Translations under genes and position numbers: made by a program
Shown here: piece after piece, positions 1 to 7,926 of the stretch
How the letters are laid out: the number at the start of each line of letters is the position of its first letter
How positions within the stretch are numbered: the stretch's first letter is position 1
Assembly (NCBI RefSeq): GCF_003003995.1
Contig: NZ_PVWF01000046.1
Span: 1-40,134, forward strand
Length of the DNA: 40,134 nucleotides
From: Pleurocapsa sp. CCALA 161
GTDB taxonomy: Bacteria > Cyanobacteriota > Cyanobacteriia > Cyanobacteriales > Xenococcaceae
Direction of reading: 5' to 3'
The notes under the pieces: generated by a model
What the model was told of the DNA's origin: nothing
Database searches by the model: none
The model's input: only the letters and a program-made list of their open reading frames with translations

Positions 1-950
1 GTCAGAGTAGCTTTTAAATTGTTCTGACCTCGTTGCAGAGCCTGATAATAGAGAACTAAATCACCGAGTAATAAAACTCCTTGAATAGTTTGATAAATAA
101 TTAAACCAAAAACTATGAAGATAATAATGCCTGCAAAAGCTTGGGCTAAGAAAAAGGTTGTGGAACGTTTAATCGAAATTCCTAATTTTTCTTTATAAAG
201 CTTACTTCTAATTTTGTCGTACTCATTACTAAACCAATGACCTAAATTGAAGAGGCGAACTTCTTTGGCAAACTGTTCATTGGTTAGCATCCACCCTAAG
301 TACATCGACTGTCTTTCTAATTGAGTGCGTTTACGCTGCCAACTATACATAGTCCGAGAATACTCCATCCTGACAAAGACTGCTGGAATAGTCGCTACTA
401 GCAAAACACCAATAATCCCCCAATGTAGAGATACTAACAACCCCACCATGGCGATTAAGGAGATAAAATTTTGCACTAACTGAGCAAGACGAGTTAGAAT
501 TTGCGGTGGTCGATAGGGAGCTTCTTGCTGCGCTCTTTGTAGAGCGTCGTGATATTTGGCATTTTCATAGTATTCTAGGTCTGCTTCTATTGATTTAGCA
601 TGAATAATACCCTGCATATAGTCAGTTACTTTTTGAGCATGGGCTGTATTTACCAGCTCATTTAAGGATTGGCAGAAACTATCAACAATCGTAGCAACTC
701 CTGCTAAGACAATTAGGGGTAAAACTTGAGCGAAAACTTGCTCAGGATTACTGGCTTTGAGGTTGATAGTTACTGTATCAATAATTAGTTTAGCCAGATA
801 AATCAACGCCAAAGGCATCAATCCTTGTACTACTACTAGAGCTAGTCGAGTAATTGTCCAACCAGGACTACTTTGCCAAACTAAACGTAGAGCTGGTAGA
901 AAGCGAATCGCCACTTTAAATTTCTTTTTAACAGTTTGGCTAATTTTCAT
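1..950 (-). CDS. ABC transporter, N-terminal membrane domain (partial), lasso peptide exporter
   Basis: The gene begins at the ATG at 948-950 (MKISQTVKKKFKVAIRFLPA) and stays open to the left window edge, giving about 316 residues. The visible part is the transmembrane half of a type I exporter (ABC_membrane fold): hydrophobic segments occur near residues 30-55 and 100-115, and again near residues 160-180 and 270-295. The nucleotide-binding domain lies outside the window, so no Walker motifs can be checked. It starts 27 bases after the kinase gene ends and is the last visible gene of the lasso peptide set, the usual place for a McjD-like exporter that releases the mature peptide and gives immunity. 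That role is inferred from context. The sequence alone supports only an ABC exporter. Confidence 0.85.
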   Translation of the reverse strand, partial: MKISQTVKKKFKVAIRFLPALRLVWQSSPGWTITRLALVVVQGLMPLALIYLAKLIIDTVTINLKASNPEQVFAQVLPLIVLAGVATIVDSFCQSLNELVNTAHAQKVTDYMQGIIHAKSIEADLEYYENAKYHDALQRAQQEAPYRPPQILTRLAQLVQNFISLIAMVGLLVSLHWGIIGVLLVATIPAVFVRMEYSRTMYSWQRKRTQLERQSMYLGWMLTNEQFAKEVRLFNLGHWFSNEYDKIRSKLYKEKLGISIKRSTTFFLAQAFAGIIIFIVFGLIIYQTIQGVLLLGDLVLYYQALQRGQNNLKATL

Positions 951-977
951 GATTTAAGAGGCAAAAGAGTACTTTCT

Positions 978-1844
978 TTATATTTGGTTTAGGTCTTCTT
1001 TTATTGACATTACTAACTCAGGGAGTTCTGATAGTACAAATTTGCGTTCTAATTTAAAGATAGGTATGTTGCTAACCAAGTTAGCGCACTGTTGAAAATG
1101 AACTTGCTCTAATTCCTGATGTTTCAAAGCTTGGACAGCACGAGTATGACGAACTAATTCCATGAAAGCGTTTTGGGGAGAAAAAAGAGTTATTTTGTTG
1201 CGATCGCCATGAGCTAATACATAAATTCGTTTCAAAGGGTAGGGTTGATTGACAAACCCATGTCCTAGCTGATGTACTCGTTTTTGAGTTAAAGGATGCA
1301 GAGGAGATAGAGTACCGCGATCAAAACCTAATGCTTCAGCAGAATCTGATCTTAATTTGATACTGGGAAAAGAGGGAATAACTAAATAAGGATTAACCTT
1401 GGTGTTAATTGCCATTACATCTTCAGTCAGAACACCATATCCTTCGCGATGCAATGCTGAAGCAATAGTTGATTTACCTGAACCTGAAGAACCAAGAAAA
1501 GCAATTGCCCCACCTTCTACTAATACACAACTAGCGTGTAAAACTAGGAATCCTCTTTGTTGTAGTAGTACCACCATTGCTGAACCTAAAATACAAGGAC
1601 ACAACACATTTTCACTTATTCCTACCTCTGGATTGATAATTATTTCTTGACCATTTCTAATTAAAAATTCTCCTACTCCAGGAAGTTTTCCTAATAAATG
1701 ATTTTGATCTTTGAAATAATTTAGCGAATATTTTTTTAGGTTTTTAATAGTCACAATTACGTCTGGTTTACCATCATGTTTAACTGACGCTAATAACGTG
1801 GTTTCTGATTTTATAATTAATCCATAGGCAGTTGAAGTATGCAT
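978..1844 (-). CDS. HprK-like kinase of a lasso peptide cluster
   Basis: A 288-residue protein resembling the C-terminal catalytic domain of HPr kinase/phosphorylase. An LHAS motif at residues 102-105 precedes a P-loop, GSSGSGKS, at about 118-125, followed by EDV at 141-143, which matches the order in HprK-like proteins. It has no HPr-regulatory N-terminal domain of the E. coli/Bacillus type. Such kinases are known from lasso peptide clusters (the paeninodin type), where they phosphorylate the C-terminal residue of the precursor. Here the gene sits directly between the precursor and the exporter, so the precursor peptide is the likely substrate (inference). The predicted precursor ends in Thr rather than the Ser seen in characterised examples. 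The gene follows a terminator-like hairpin at 1882-1908, so its expression probably depends on read-through. Confidence 0.82.
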   Translation of the reverse strand: MHTSTAYGLIIKSETTLLASVKHDGKPDVIVTIKNLKKYSLNYFKDQNHLLGKLPGVGEFLIRNGQEIIINPEVGISENVLCPCILGSAMVVLLQQRGFLVLHASCVLVEGGAIAFLGSSGSGKSTIASALHREGYGVLTEDVMAINTKVNPYLVIPSFPSIKLRSDSAEALGFDRGTLSPLHPLTQKRVHQLGHGFVNQPYPLKRIYVLAHGDRNKITLFSPQNAFMELVRHTRAVQALKHQELEQVHFQQCANLVSNIPIFKLERKFVLSELPELVMSIKEDLNQI

Positions 1845-1881
1845 AAGTGTAGTTAAATCATTTTTATTAAATATTTAAGAA

Positions 1882-1908
1882 AAGGGAGAATAAAAAATAT
1901 TCTCCCTT
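1882..1908 (-). terminator. Hairpin between lasso precursor and kinase genes (attenuator-like)
   Basis: A perfect 11-bp inverted repeat (aagggagaata / tattctccctt) with a 5-base A/T loop lies 52 bases beyond the precursor stop codon. On the transcribed (minus) strand the stem is followed by a T-rich stretch (ttctt, then AT-rich). This is the layout of an intrinsic terminator or a 3'-end stabiliser. Because the kinase and exporter continue in the same direction beyond it, partial termination would make the precursor more abundant than the enzymes (inference). Confidence 0.7.
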
Positions 1909-1959
1909 GTTTATTAAATTGATGTATTTTATGTATTTAGATTTTACTAATTTTACTAA

Positions 1960-2121
1960 TTAAGTATTAATAGTAACATCTCCAGAACCATCAGTTGGGA
2001 TACCCAGAGTAGTTCCATTAACAATAATAGAATCCTGAACTGGAGACGGACCTCTTGCTTGAGTAACAGTATCAATATTACCGTAAGCAGTTAGCTTGGG
2101 AGTTGAATATTTTGTTTTCAT
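1960..2121 (-). CDS. Lasso peptide precursor (leader plus core)
   Basis: A 53-residue peptide starting MKTKYSTPKLTAYG. This start is chosen because aaggag lies about 7 bases upstream; the ATG two codons earlier (2127) is almost on top of that site, and a longer frame to 2184 would run over the promoter. The leader fits the lasso consensus YxxPxLxxxGxxxxxT exactly (Tyr5, Pro8, Leu10, Gly14, Thr20). With Thr20 as the conserved penultimate leader residue, the core begins at Ala22 and Asp30 falls at core position 9, so an Ala1-Asp9 macrolactam ring (ARGPSPVQD) is predicted. The core would be 32 residues, rich in Gly, Ser, Thr and Asp, ending DVTINT. This is long for a lasso peptide. A trimmed product is possible. 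The family assignment is strong; the exact core boundaries are inferred. Confidence 0.85.
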   Translation of the reverse strand: MKTKYSTPKLTAYGNIDTVTQARGPSPVQDSIIVNGTTLGIPTDGSGDVTINT

Positions 2122-2134
2122 TTGCATTCTCCTT

Positions 2135-2150
2135 GTGAATAAATATTCAC
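2135..2150 (-). promoter_or_regulatory. Inverted repeat next to the precursor ribosome binding site
   Basis: gtgaata-aa-tattcac is a perfect 7-bp inverted repeat with a 2-base spacer. It directly abuts the aaggag ribosome binding site of the lasso precursor and lies just downstream of the proposed -10 box, so it would form the very 5' end of the transcript. It could be an operator for a dimeric regulator or, less likely with so short a loop, an RNA element affecting translation or stability. The sequence is certain; the function is inference. Confidence 0.5.
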
Positions 2151-2155
2151 TATTT

Positions 2156-2184
2156 AATATACAATATTTTCCTTTAAAAATCAA
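2156..2184 (-). promoter_or_regulatory. Sigma70-type promoter of the lasso precursor
   Basis: On the minus strand TTGATT (2179-2184) and TATATT (2156-2161) are separated by exactly 17 bases. They match the -35 and -10 consensus at 4/6 and 5/6 positions. The predicted start of transcription is near 2149, about 28 bases before the chosen start codon. This would give the precursor its own transcript, separate from the upstream cyclase. Confidence 0.6.
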
Positions 2185-2307
2185 CTTTTTTAATTATAAT
2201 AGAGCAATAAATTAAATATCGATAACTCAAAAATACAAGTAATTATGTAGAATAACTTATTGTAAAATAATATCAAAAAATAGTTTAACTTGCTATTAAT
2301 AAAAATC

Positions 2308-4326
2308 TTAATCTTTGTAATTCATCATGATTGCAAGCCATAAAGATAGAGAAATACTAGCCCAGATTTTAATGATTATATTTTCTGTAATTTTTCCTTC
2401 GTTAATTGAATTTTGATACATTGACTTTAAATGGGCAATGTCTACAAAATCGGCAATATTTTTTGATTTAATTATCATTGCCTCTTCTAAAATTTTCTGG
2501 TCATACTCCAATAAACCTTTAATCATTCCTGGAGTTATATCAGTTTTATCGCCTCGCCATTGAATTTTAGGTGGAAGGATACTATCCATTGCTCTTCTCA
2601 AAACCATCCTTGACCAACCTTGATTTAGTTTTTGTGTTGCGGGTAAAGCCAAACAAAATTCAATCAATCTTTTGTCCATAAAGGGATGACGAGATTCAAT
2701 TCCAAAAGCAGCAGCATAAGCATCCAATCCTTCTAAAGGAATCGAAAACAATCCTGAAGTTAATTCCCGCCAGTGATGCTCTTTTTGTGTCCATGGTGGA
2801 TCTTTGGAACGATCAAAAGATTGTACGCGCTCGCTCAATCCAATACGTTGAGCAAAATCAGGGTTAACTAGAGGAAAAGGATTAGATGGAGTGCGTTTAG
2901 ATCGATTGAAATAACGTAATTTCTGTTTAATTCCATCGGGAACTATCGCTTTGAAACCATAGTTAAGCCAAAGTCGGCGATGGGAAATTTCAACAGCTTC
3001 ACTAATTTGATGAACAGCTTGCCAAAAAGCCAACCATTTTCCTGTTCTAGCTAGTTCTTTTAGAACAGGTAATCCATAATGACGTAAAAGCTTAGTAGGT
3101 GACTGATTAAAGTTTTTAGCTAAAGCTGTTCCTTCGACTAAAAAGGCTTTCCATTTTCCTGCTCTAGCTAATTCACTTAAATAATAAACCCCGTGGGAAA
3201 CGGTGCTATCGCCATCAAAACCATTTAAACTAATACGTACCCCAGCTTCTCTGGTAGCACGGTTCAAACCCCAAACTAGATAGCAGTTACCAATCAGCGA
3301 TTCATCACAATATTTAAAAAAATTTTGCCATTCCGATAGAGGTCCTGTCTGGTCGGGATGAACAAAATGGGGGATGAGATCCCCCTGAGCAATTACTGTT
3401 TCAATATAATTACGTTCGTTGGATTCTGGAACACTATCAAAGATGTTAGAAAAAGTATGAAGTCGCTTTCCTTGTTCCTTTAATAAATTCTTTGCCACAC
3501 AAGTAATTGAAGAAGAATCTAAGCCACCACTTAGATGAGAACCAATAGGGTAGGCACTCCGCAAACGACATTGAACAGCTTCGGTAAATATTTCTAAAAA
3601 TGCTTCGGCATATTCTTGATCGGAATTAAGTCTTATTTCTTCACCAGGTTCAAGCGACCAATAACGATGTAGCGTAAGCTTCCCTTTTCGGTTTATAGTT
3701 AATGTATGTGCAGCAGGAAGCCGCCAAATATCCTGATATGATGTGATGCTTGGGTCTTCTAAAGTAGAGGTTAAGTAATCCCCAATTCTAACTTCGTTAA
3801 GTTGGAAGGGAACATCAGCTAATCGAACTATGGCTTTGATTTCAGAAGCAAAAACAAAAGTTTGATTTGCTTGATGGTAATAGCAAAATGGTTTTACCCC
3901 AAAATGATCTCTGGCGCAAAACAGTTTTTGTTCGCGTTTATCCCAAATGGCAAAAGCAAAATCACCTAACAACTCTTGAGGACAATTTTCACCCCATTTA
4001 TAGTAAGCTTTTAAAATAAGCTCTACATCGGTAATTTTTTCAGCAGCGAGATCTCTTAAATCCAGACGAGAAATCAATTCGTCGCGATTGTCAATTCTGG
4101 CATCAGCAGTAATTACGCAGTTTCCATAATCATCAGTTAATGGTTGCTTCTCCAGTAACGATTCAGGAGTAGTCCAAAGCAGACGATGACCCAAACCAAC
4201 GTTATCTTGACACAAGATATCAGCTCCATCTGAACCACGATGAGCTAGAGTATCTGACATCTTTTGTAAAACATTTGATTCGGCTGGCTGACCATCAAAA
4301 TAATAAACACCGAAAATTCCGCTCAT
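2308..4326 (-). CDS. Lasso cyclase, asparagine synthetase B-like (C protein)
   Basis: A 672-residue protein with the two-domain layout of class B asparagine synthetase. Residues 1 to about 215 are a glutaminase-like N-terminal domain (MSGIFGVYYFDG) and the rest is an ATP-pyrophosphatase-type synthetase domain with the PP-loop SGGLDSSS at 266-273. The catalytic Cys2 of true glutamine-hydrolysing synthetases is Ser here, as expected for a lasso cyclase, which activates an Asp or Glu side chain with ATP and closes the ring on the peptide N-terminus instead of using ammonia. Its neighbours, a B1/B2 pair upstream and a precursor with a matching leader downstream, make the cyclase role much more likely than asparagine synthesis. 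A 186-base gap containing the precursor promoter separates it from the precursor gene. Confidence 0.88.
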   Translation of the reverse strand: MSGIFGVYYFDGQPAESNVLQKMSDTLAHRGSDGADILCQDNVGLGHRLLWTTPESLLEKQPLTDDYGNCVITADARIDNRDELISRLDLRDLAAEKITDVELILKAYYKWGENCPQELLGDFAFAIWDKREQKLFCARDHFGVKPFCYYHQANQTFVFASEIKAIVRLADVPFQLNEVRIGDYLTSTLEDPSITSYQDIWRLPAAHTLTINRKGKLTLHRYWSLEPGEEIRLNSDQEYAEAFLEIFTEAVQCRLRSAYPIGSHLSGGLDSSSITCVAKNLLKEQGKRLHTFSNIFDSVPESNERNYIETVIAQGDLIPHFVHPDQTGPLSEWQNFFKYCDESLIGNCYLVWGLNRATREAGVRISLNGFDGDSTVSHGVYYLSELARAGKWKAFLVEGTALAKNFNQSPTKLLRHYGLPVLKELARTGKWLAFWQAVHQISEAVEISHRRLWLNYGFKAIVPDGIKQKLRYFNRSKRTPSNPFPLVNPDFAQRIGLSERVQSFDRSKDPPWTQKEHHWRELTSGLFSIPLEGLDAYAAAFGIESRHPFMDKRLIEFCLALPATQKLNQGWSRMVLRRAMDSILPPKIQWRGDKTDITPGMIKGLLEYDQKILEEAMIIKSKNIADFVDIAHLKSMYQNSINEGKITENIIIKIWASISLSLWLAIMMNYKD

Positions 4327-4380
4327 AATGCATATTTGAAAAAAGTGTTAATATTTAAGTTGCTGCACAATAACAATAAT

Positions 4381-4689
4381 TTAATTAAGAATTTCTTCTT
4401 CGCTTACTTCAAGTAATTTCGCTGCTTGCATTTCCCTCAATATTGATTGAAGATCTTGCTCTGCTTGTTCTGGAGTTACTTCGTATTCCTCTAGAATTAA
4501 GTCAAGTAATTTTTCTTTCGTTTGGGGTTGTTGTAACCACTGCCAAATATCGACTCCAACTGAATTAAGACCGTAATAAACTCCAGATTCTAGGTCGAGA
4601 ATAACTGCCTCATCAGCAATTTCTGAATACAGATGGTTTTGGGATATTTTATAAGTTGTAGATTGATTCGTAGTAATTTTAATGCTCAT
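4381..4689 (-). CDS. PqqD-family lasso leader recognition protein (B1/RRE)
   Basis: A 102-residue protein with the PqqD fold that serves as a RiPP recognition element. The central ADEAVILDLESGVYYGLN and the following aromatic helix (VGVDIWQWL) are typical of the family. It would bind the leader peptide of the precursor and deliver it to the B2 protease. An aggaa ribosome binding site stands about 5 bases before the ATG. It lies between the protease and cyclase genes on the same strand, 54 bases before the cyclase. The separate B1 and B2 arrangement seen here is common outside the proteobacterial fused-B type. Confidence 0.9.
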   Translation of the reverse strand: MSIKITTNQSTTYKISQNHLYSEIADEAVILDLESGVYYGLNSVGVDIWQWLQQPQTKEKLLDLILEEYEVTPEQAEQDLQSILREMQAAKLLEVSEEEILN

Positions 4690-4904
4690 GTTTCCTTCAG
4701 GCTCACTTACGCTACGTAATTAGAATAAGTAAATAAAAATGCTTTACTGAAGCTTATTCGAAATACCTTTTAAATATAGGTTGTAGATAAGTAACCAAAA
4801 AGTAAGATCACTATAATTTTGAAAGTTTTTATGGTTACACAAACAATTGCAATACCTTGCTCGATCGCTCTTTTCCACGATTACTTCATCAACCTTGGGA
4901 AAAG
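4690..4904. other. 215-base gap between lasso B2 and B1 genes
   Basis: No reading frame of note. The stretch is AT-rich near the B1 start and contains a HIP1-like gatcgctc near 4861. No convincing promoter or terminator was recognised. Confidence 0.4.
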
Positions 4905-5369
4905 CTAGACTTGCATTAAACGAGGAGTAATCTTGGCAATATCAGCGCGGTCATTTAGCACTTTGCCGTTGTAAGTAACCCAAGCATGACCCATATCTTC
5001 TCCCCAGCCAATTTCCAGTTGAGCATTAATTCCCCGTGCTTGCAACCACTGATGTAAAACTAGGGAACGATGTAAACATTTAGGGCCCAGAGGATGAATT
5101 TTGGCTGTCCAAGCGATCGCGATCGCCCTTTGCCGAATTTCTCTGGTTATTTCTGAGTTTAAACTAGCTGGTTGAAGATCGGCAGGAACTTTTAACGCCT
5201 CTAGAGCCATCTCTTTAAGCCGACTATCTACCCACCATAGTTGCTTGAATGCCCATAGACAAAGTGGGATATACTTCGGCTTGGCGATCACTTTACCCAG
5301 TAACTGAGGAAATATCAAGAAAACTTTTATTATCTGGGAAGAGGCGATCGCATTTAAGATCATATTCAT
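4905..5369 (-). CDS. Lasso leader peptidase, transglutaminase-like (B2)
   Basis: A 154-residue protein of the lasso peptide B2 / transglutaminase-like cysteine protease family. The catalytic triad is visible as Cys98 (GPKCLHRSLVL), His128 (GHAWVTYNG) and Asp140 (VLNDRAD). It removes the leader from the precursor, after the conserved Thr-x, in cooperation with the PqqD-like B1 protein encoded next. It is the first clear lasso gene in transcription order and begins 36 bases after the glycosyltransferase gene upstream, so it may share that transcript. The length is normal for a stand-alone B2 protein. Confidence 0.9.
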   Translation of the reverse strand: MNMILNAIASSQIIKVFLIFPQLLGKVIAKPKYIPLCLWAFKQLWWVDSRLKEMALEALKVPADLQPASLNSEITREIRQRAIAIAWTAKIHPLGPKCLHRSLVLHQWLQARGINAQLEIGWGEDMGHAWVTYNGKVLNDRADIAKITPRLMQV

Positions 5370-5405
5370 ATTAGTTATCTGCTTTGCTACTTAAAATAAA
5401 AAATT

Positions 5406-6551
5406 TTAATTTGATAAAGCTTGTTCAAAACTAGCGAGGATAGTTTCCCAAGAAAAATTTTGTTGAGCATCAACATAACCTTGTTGACCTAAGGTTTTAG
5501 CTAGAGAAGGAGCTTTAATCAATTTTTCGATTAATTTGCCCAAGGCGATCGCATCTTCAGGGGGAAACAAATAACCATTTACACCATCTTTAATTAACTC
5601 TAATGCGCCCCCCGCAGCAGAGGCAATTACTGGCTTCTGAGCCAACTGCCCTTCGACAATTACCCTGCCAAAAGGTTCTGGTTCAGTAGAAGTATGAACT
5701 ATAATGTCACAAGCTTTCATGAGAGTGGGAATATCATCCCGAAACCCCAACCAATGAACTCTTCCTTTTAATTCAGGTGTCTCAGCTAAAGTTTTAAGTT
5801 CAGTAACATATTCTTGTTCTCCAAATAAAGCTGTTCCGACTAGAAGCACATGAACTTTAGGGCTGTGTTTAATCGCCTCTAACAAAATATGCTGACCTTT
5901 CCAATAAGAAAAACGACTAAATAATCCTACTAAAAAACCATTGCCAATGCCTAATTGCTCACGAATTTTTTTGACATCATCGAAATTTACCAGGTCAAAT
6001 TTCTGAGGATCAAAACCGTTGTAAACTACGCGAGTTAACTTCGCTTTTCCTCCAGCAACAACAAAAGCTTTCCCTGTAGCTTGAGAATTAACCAACACTT
6101 TAGCAGCAAATTGATTAGCTAAAAAAATCGCTACTAGACGATTAACTTGACTAAAATGCCCAGCTGTTAGGATATCGTGCAAATACCACAAAACTGCTGG
6201 ACTACCTCTTAAAGAAGCTAAAGCTGCCGTAATAAAAGCTTTTTGAGAATTAGCTAAAATTAGATCGTAACCTTTTGCTTCTCGGTCAATATAACCTGCA
6301 ATCTGCCAAAGTTCGGGGATCGTTACTAACGAGCTTAATCCTCCAGAAGTACGCAAATTGAGCATAGTGTTAGAAACAGGGGCAACCTGGACTTTAACTC
6401 CTGCTTGTTCTAGACGTTCGCGTAAAATACCATCTTGAAATAAAAGTACTTTGCTCGTATCTGCATATGCAGTTGCCAAGTCTAATAGACTAAGTTCAGC
6501 TCCTCCCATAACAGCTGTGTGATCGACAAAGAGAATTCTGTGTTGCTTCAT
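5406..6551 (-). CDS. Glycosyltransferase family 4
   Basis: A 381-residue GT-B fold glycosyltransferase. The N-terminal domain opens HRILFVDHTAVMGGAELSLL, with the glycine-rich acceptor-side loop of the family. The C-terminal nucleotide-sugar domain carries the E-x7-E motif in EPEPFGRVIVEG followed by KPVIASAAGG. The ATG at 6549-6551 is preferred over the TTG one codon earlier. It begins only 10 bases after the end of the STAND ATPase gene and ends 36 bases before the lasso B2 protease, so all three could be cotranscribed. It may belong to the exopolysaccharide cluster across the intergenic region, or it could decorate the lasso peptide. The sequence does not decide, and the sugar and acceptor cannot be told. 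Confidence 0.88.
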   Translation of the reverse strand: MKQHRILFVDHTAVMGGAELSLLDLATAYADTSKVLLFQDGILRERLEQAGVKVQVAPVSNTMLNLRTSGGLSSLVTIPELWQIAGYIDREAKGYDLILANSQKAFITAALASLRGSPAVLWYLHDILTAGHFSQVNRLVAIFLANQFAAKVLVNSQATGKAFVVAGGKAKLTRVVYNGFDPQKFDLVNFDDVKKIREQLGIGNGFLVGLFSRFSYWKGQHILLEAIKHSPKVHVLLVGTALFGEQEYVTELKTLAETPELKGRVHWLGFRDDIPTLMKACDIIVHTSTEPEPFGRVIVEGQLAQKPVIASAAGGALELIKDGVNGYLFPPEDAIALGKLIEKLIKAPSLAKTLGQQGYVDAQQNFSWETILASFEQALSN

Positions 6552-6561
6552 CAAAATATTT

Positions 6562-7926
6562 TTAAAGAGCTAGTTGAACCAATTTTCTACGCACATAGCT
6601 TTTCATGATTGGCATGAGAGAATATTGGGAGTTGTCTTTTACCATGAGCGATCGCTTTTCTAAAGATGCAATACTCTTGTTAAATTTTATTTTAGATTGA
6701 GCATGTTTTAGATTGGTGGCTAAATCTTTTTGAGGGATTGGTTGACAAGATATTGCTAACCAAAAAATAATTTCTTTTTCTAGTTTTGATAAGCAATCTA
6801 GCTCTTGCTCTAATAAACTAACAATTTCTTCTACAAGACACAGCTCTTGCACAACTTGTTCTAAGTCTTCATGATCATCATGAAAAATATTCAAGTGAGA
6901 AGCAGTAATTTTTAATAATTGGGGATTACAATGCAACCTTGTCGATAAATCTAGTAGCTTTGTCTTCTCGATCTTAGTACTGTCTAAATTGGTAATTTGC
7001 TCAATAGTTGATTCTTCTAATCCTTGAAGATCGAGAATTTTAATCTGGTTCATACCATAGTATTCGAGAGACTTAGGCCTGACTCGGCTGGCGCAAATCA
7101 TCAGACTTTGATGATTAGTAGCTATAATTGACCTTAAAAAGTGTCCGTAGTCTTCAAGATTTCGTTGATAGCAAATACCTACTTGATCGACTTCTAGAAT
7201 AGATTCTAAATCATCTAATACGAGTAAAATTCTTTTCTGTTTTAAATGGTTAATTAACTGAGCCAGTAATGAACTTAAGTCTTGTTGGGTAAATCCTGAA
7301 TTGCTGTGTTGGTCTTGGTTTTGACCGATTATTTTTAAAAAATTATTAGTTAATGTTGTTGGCGATAGCGAATTATTGAGTGAAAACCAGATAACATAAT
7401 CAAATTGGCTCTGATTATCTTTGGCAAATTTAGTAATCAAACTAGTTTTACCACAACCAACCATTCCAGAGACTACAATACAGTTACAGTTTGAATCTTG
7501 ACTCCAAGATTTTAAAAGCTTTATTTGTTTGTCTCTACCAATAAAATGCTCTGTATTAGGAGCTGTCGCCCAATGGTAAAATTCTCGTTTTAAAGATTCA
7601 GTAGATAGTACTTGAGAATTTTGATTGGTTAGCAATTCATCTCTCTTATTCACAACTATTGAGCAACTGATCTTCTGTCTCATATAAGGAACAAAATTAC
7701 TCTTATTAATTTGCTCATTAAAAGCATTAGAAAGAATCTGCCACAAATTACAGCCTACAGTCTTAATGTATTCTGGATCGTAATTGTAATCACAAGCCAT
7801 CTTAGAATATGTCTTGCCATTCCACACTTCTCTCAGTACTATTTCTTGAGTTGCACTCAGGTAGGTAGGACTGATAGTACGGTCTATTAAAGACAAAACA
7901 GAGTTAAAATCTATTGGATTAGTCAT
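6562..7926 (-). CDS. STAND-type NTPase with N-terminal helix-turn-helix, putative regulator
   Basis: A 454-residue protein from the ATG at 7924-7926 (MTNPIDFNSVLSLID). A TTG 24 codons upstream is possible, but that extension looks unlike the family. Residues 1-85 resemble the winged-helix domain found at the start of many cyanobacterial STAND proteins, with the signature WNGKTYSKMACDYNY and LWQILSNAF. An NB-ARC/AAA-type NTPase follows, with Walker A GMVGCGKTS at 154-162 and Walker B ILLVLDD at 233-239, then a helical and winged-helix end. No WD40 or TPR sensor repeats follow, so it is short for a STAND regulator. It is divergent from the exopolysaccharide cluster and precedes a glycosyltransferase. 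By analogy with XssQ, the STAND activator of synechan genes in Synechocystis, it may regulate the cluster (inference). Confidence 0.75.
   Translation of the reverse strand: MTNPIDFNSVLSLIDRTISPTYLSATQEIVLREVWNGKTYSKMACDYNYDPEYIKTVGCNLWQILSNAFNEQINKSNFVPYMRQKISCSIVVNKRDELLTNQNSQVLSTESLKREFYHWATAPNTEHFIGRDKQIKLLKSWSQDSNCNCIVVSGMVGCGKTSLITKFAKDNQSQFDYVIWFSLNNSLSPTTLTNNFLKIIGQNQDQHSNSGFTQQDLSSLLAQLINHLKQKRILLVLDDLESILEVDQVGICYQRNLEDYGHFLRSIIATNHQSLMICASRVRPKSLEYYGMNQIKILDLQGLEESTIEQITNLDSTKIEKTKLLDLSTRLHCNPQLLKITASHLNIFHDDHEDLEQVVQELCLVEEIVSLLEQELDCLSKLEKEIIFWLAISCQPIPQKDLATNLKHAQSKIKFNKSIASLEKRSLMVKDNSQYSLMPIMKSYVRRKLVQLAL

Noticed and set aside
1960-2184. Longer start for the lasso precursor (74 codons)
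   Set aside because: It would place the promoter and ribosome binding site inside the coding region; the ATG at 2121 fits the leader consensus and spacing.
2308-4326. Housekeeping asparagine synthetase B
   Set aside because: Cys2 is replaced by Ser and the gene lies between lasso B1 and the precursor.
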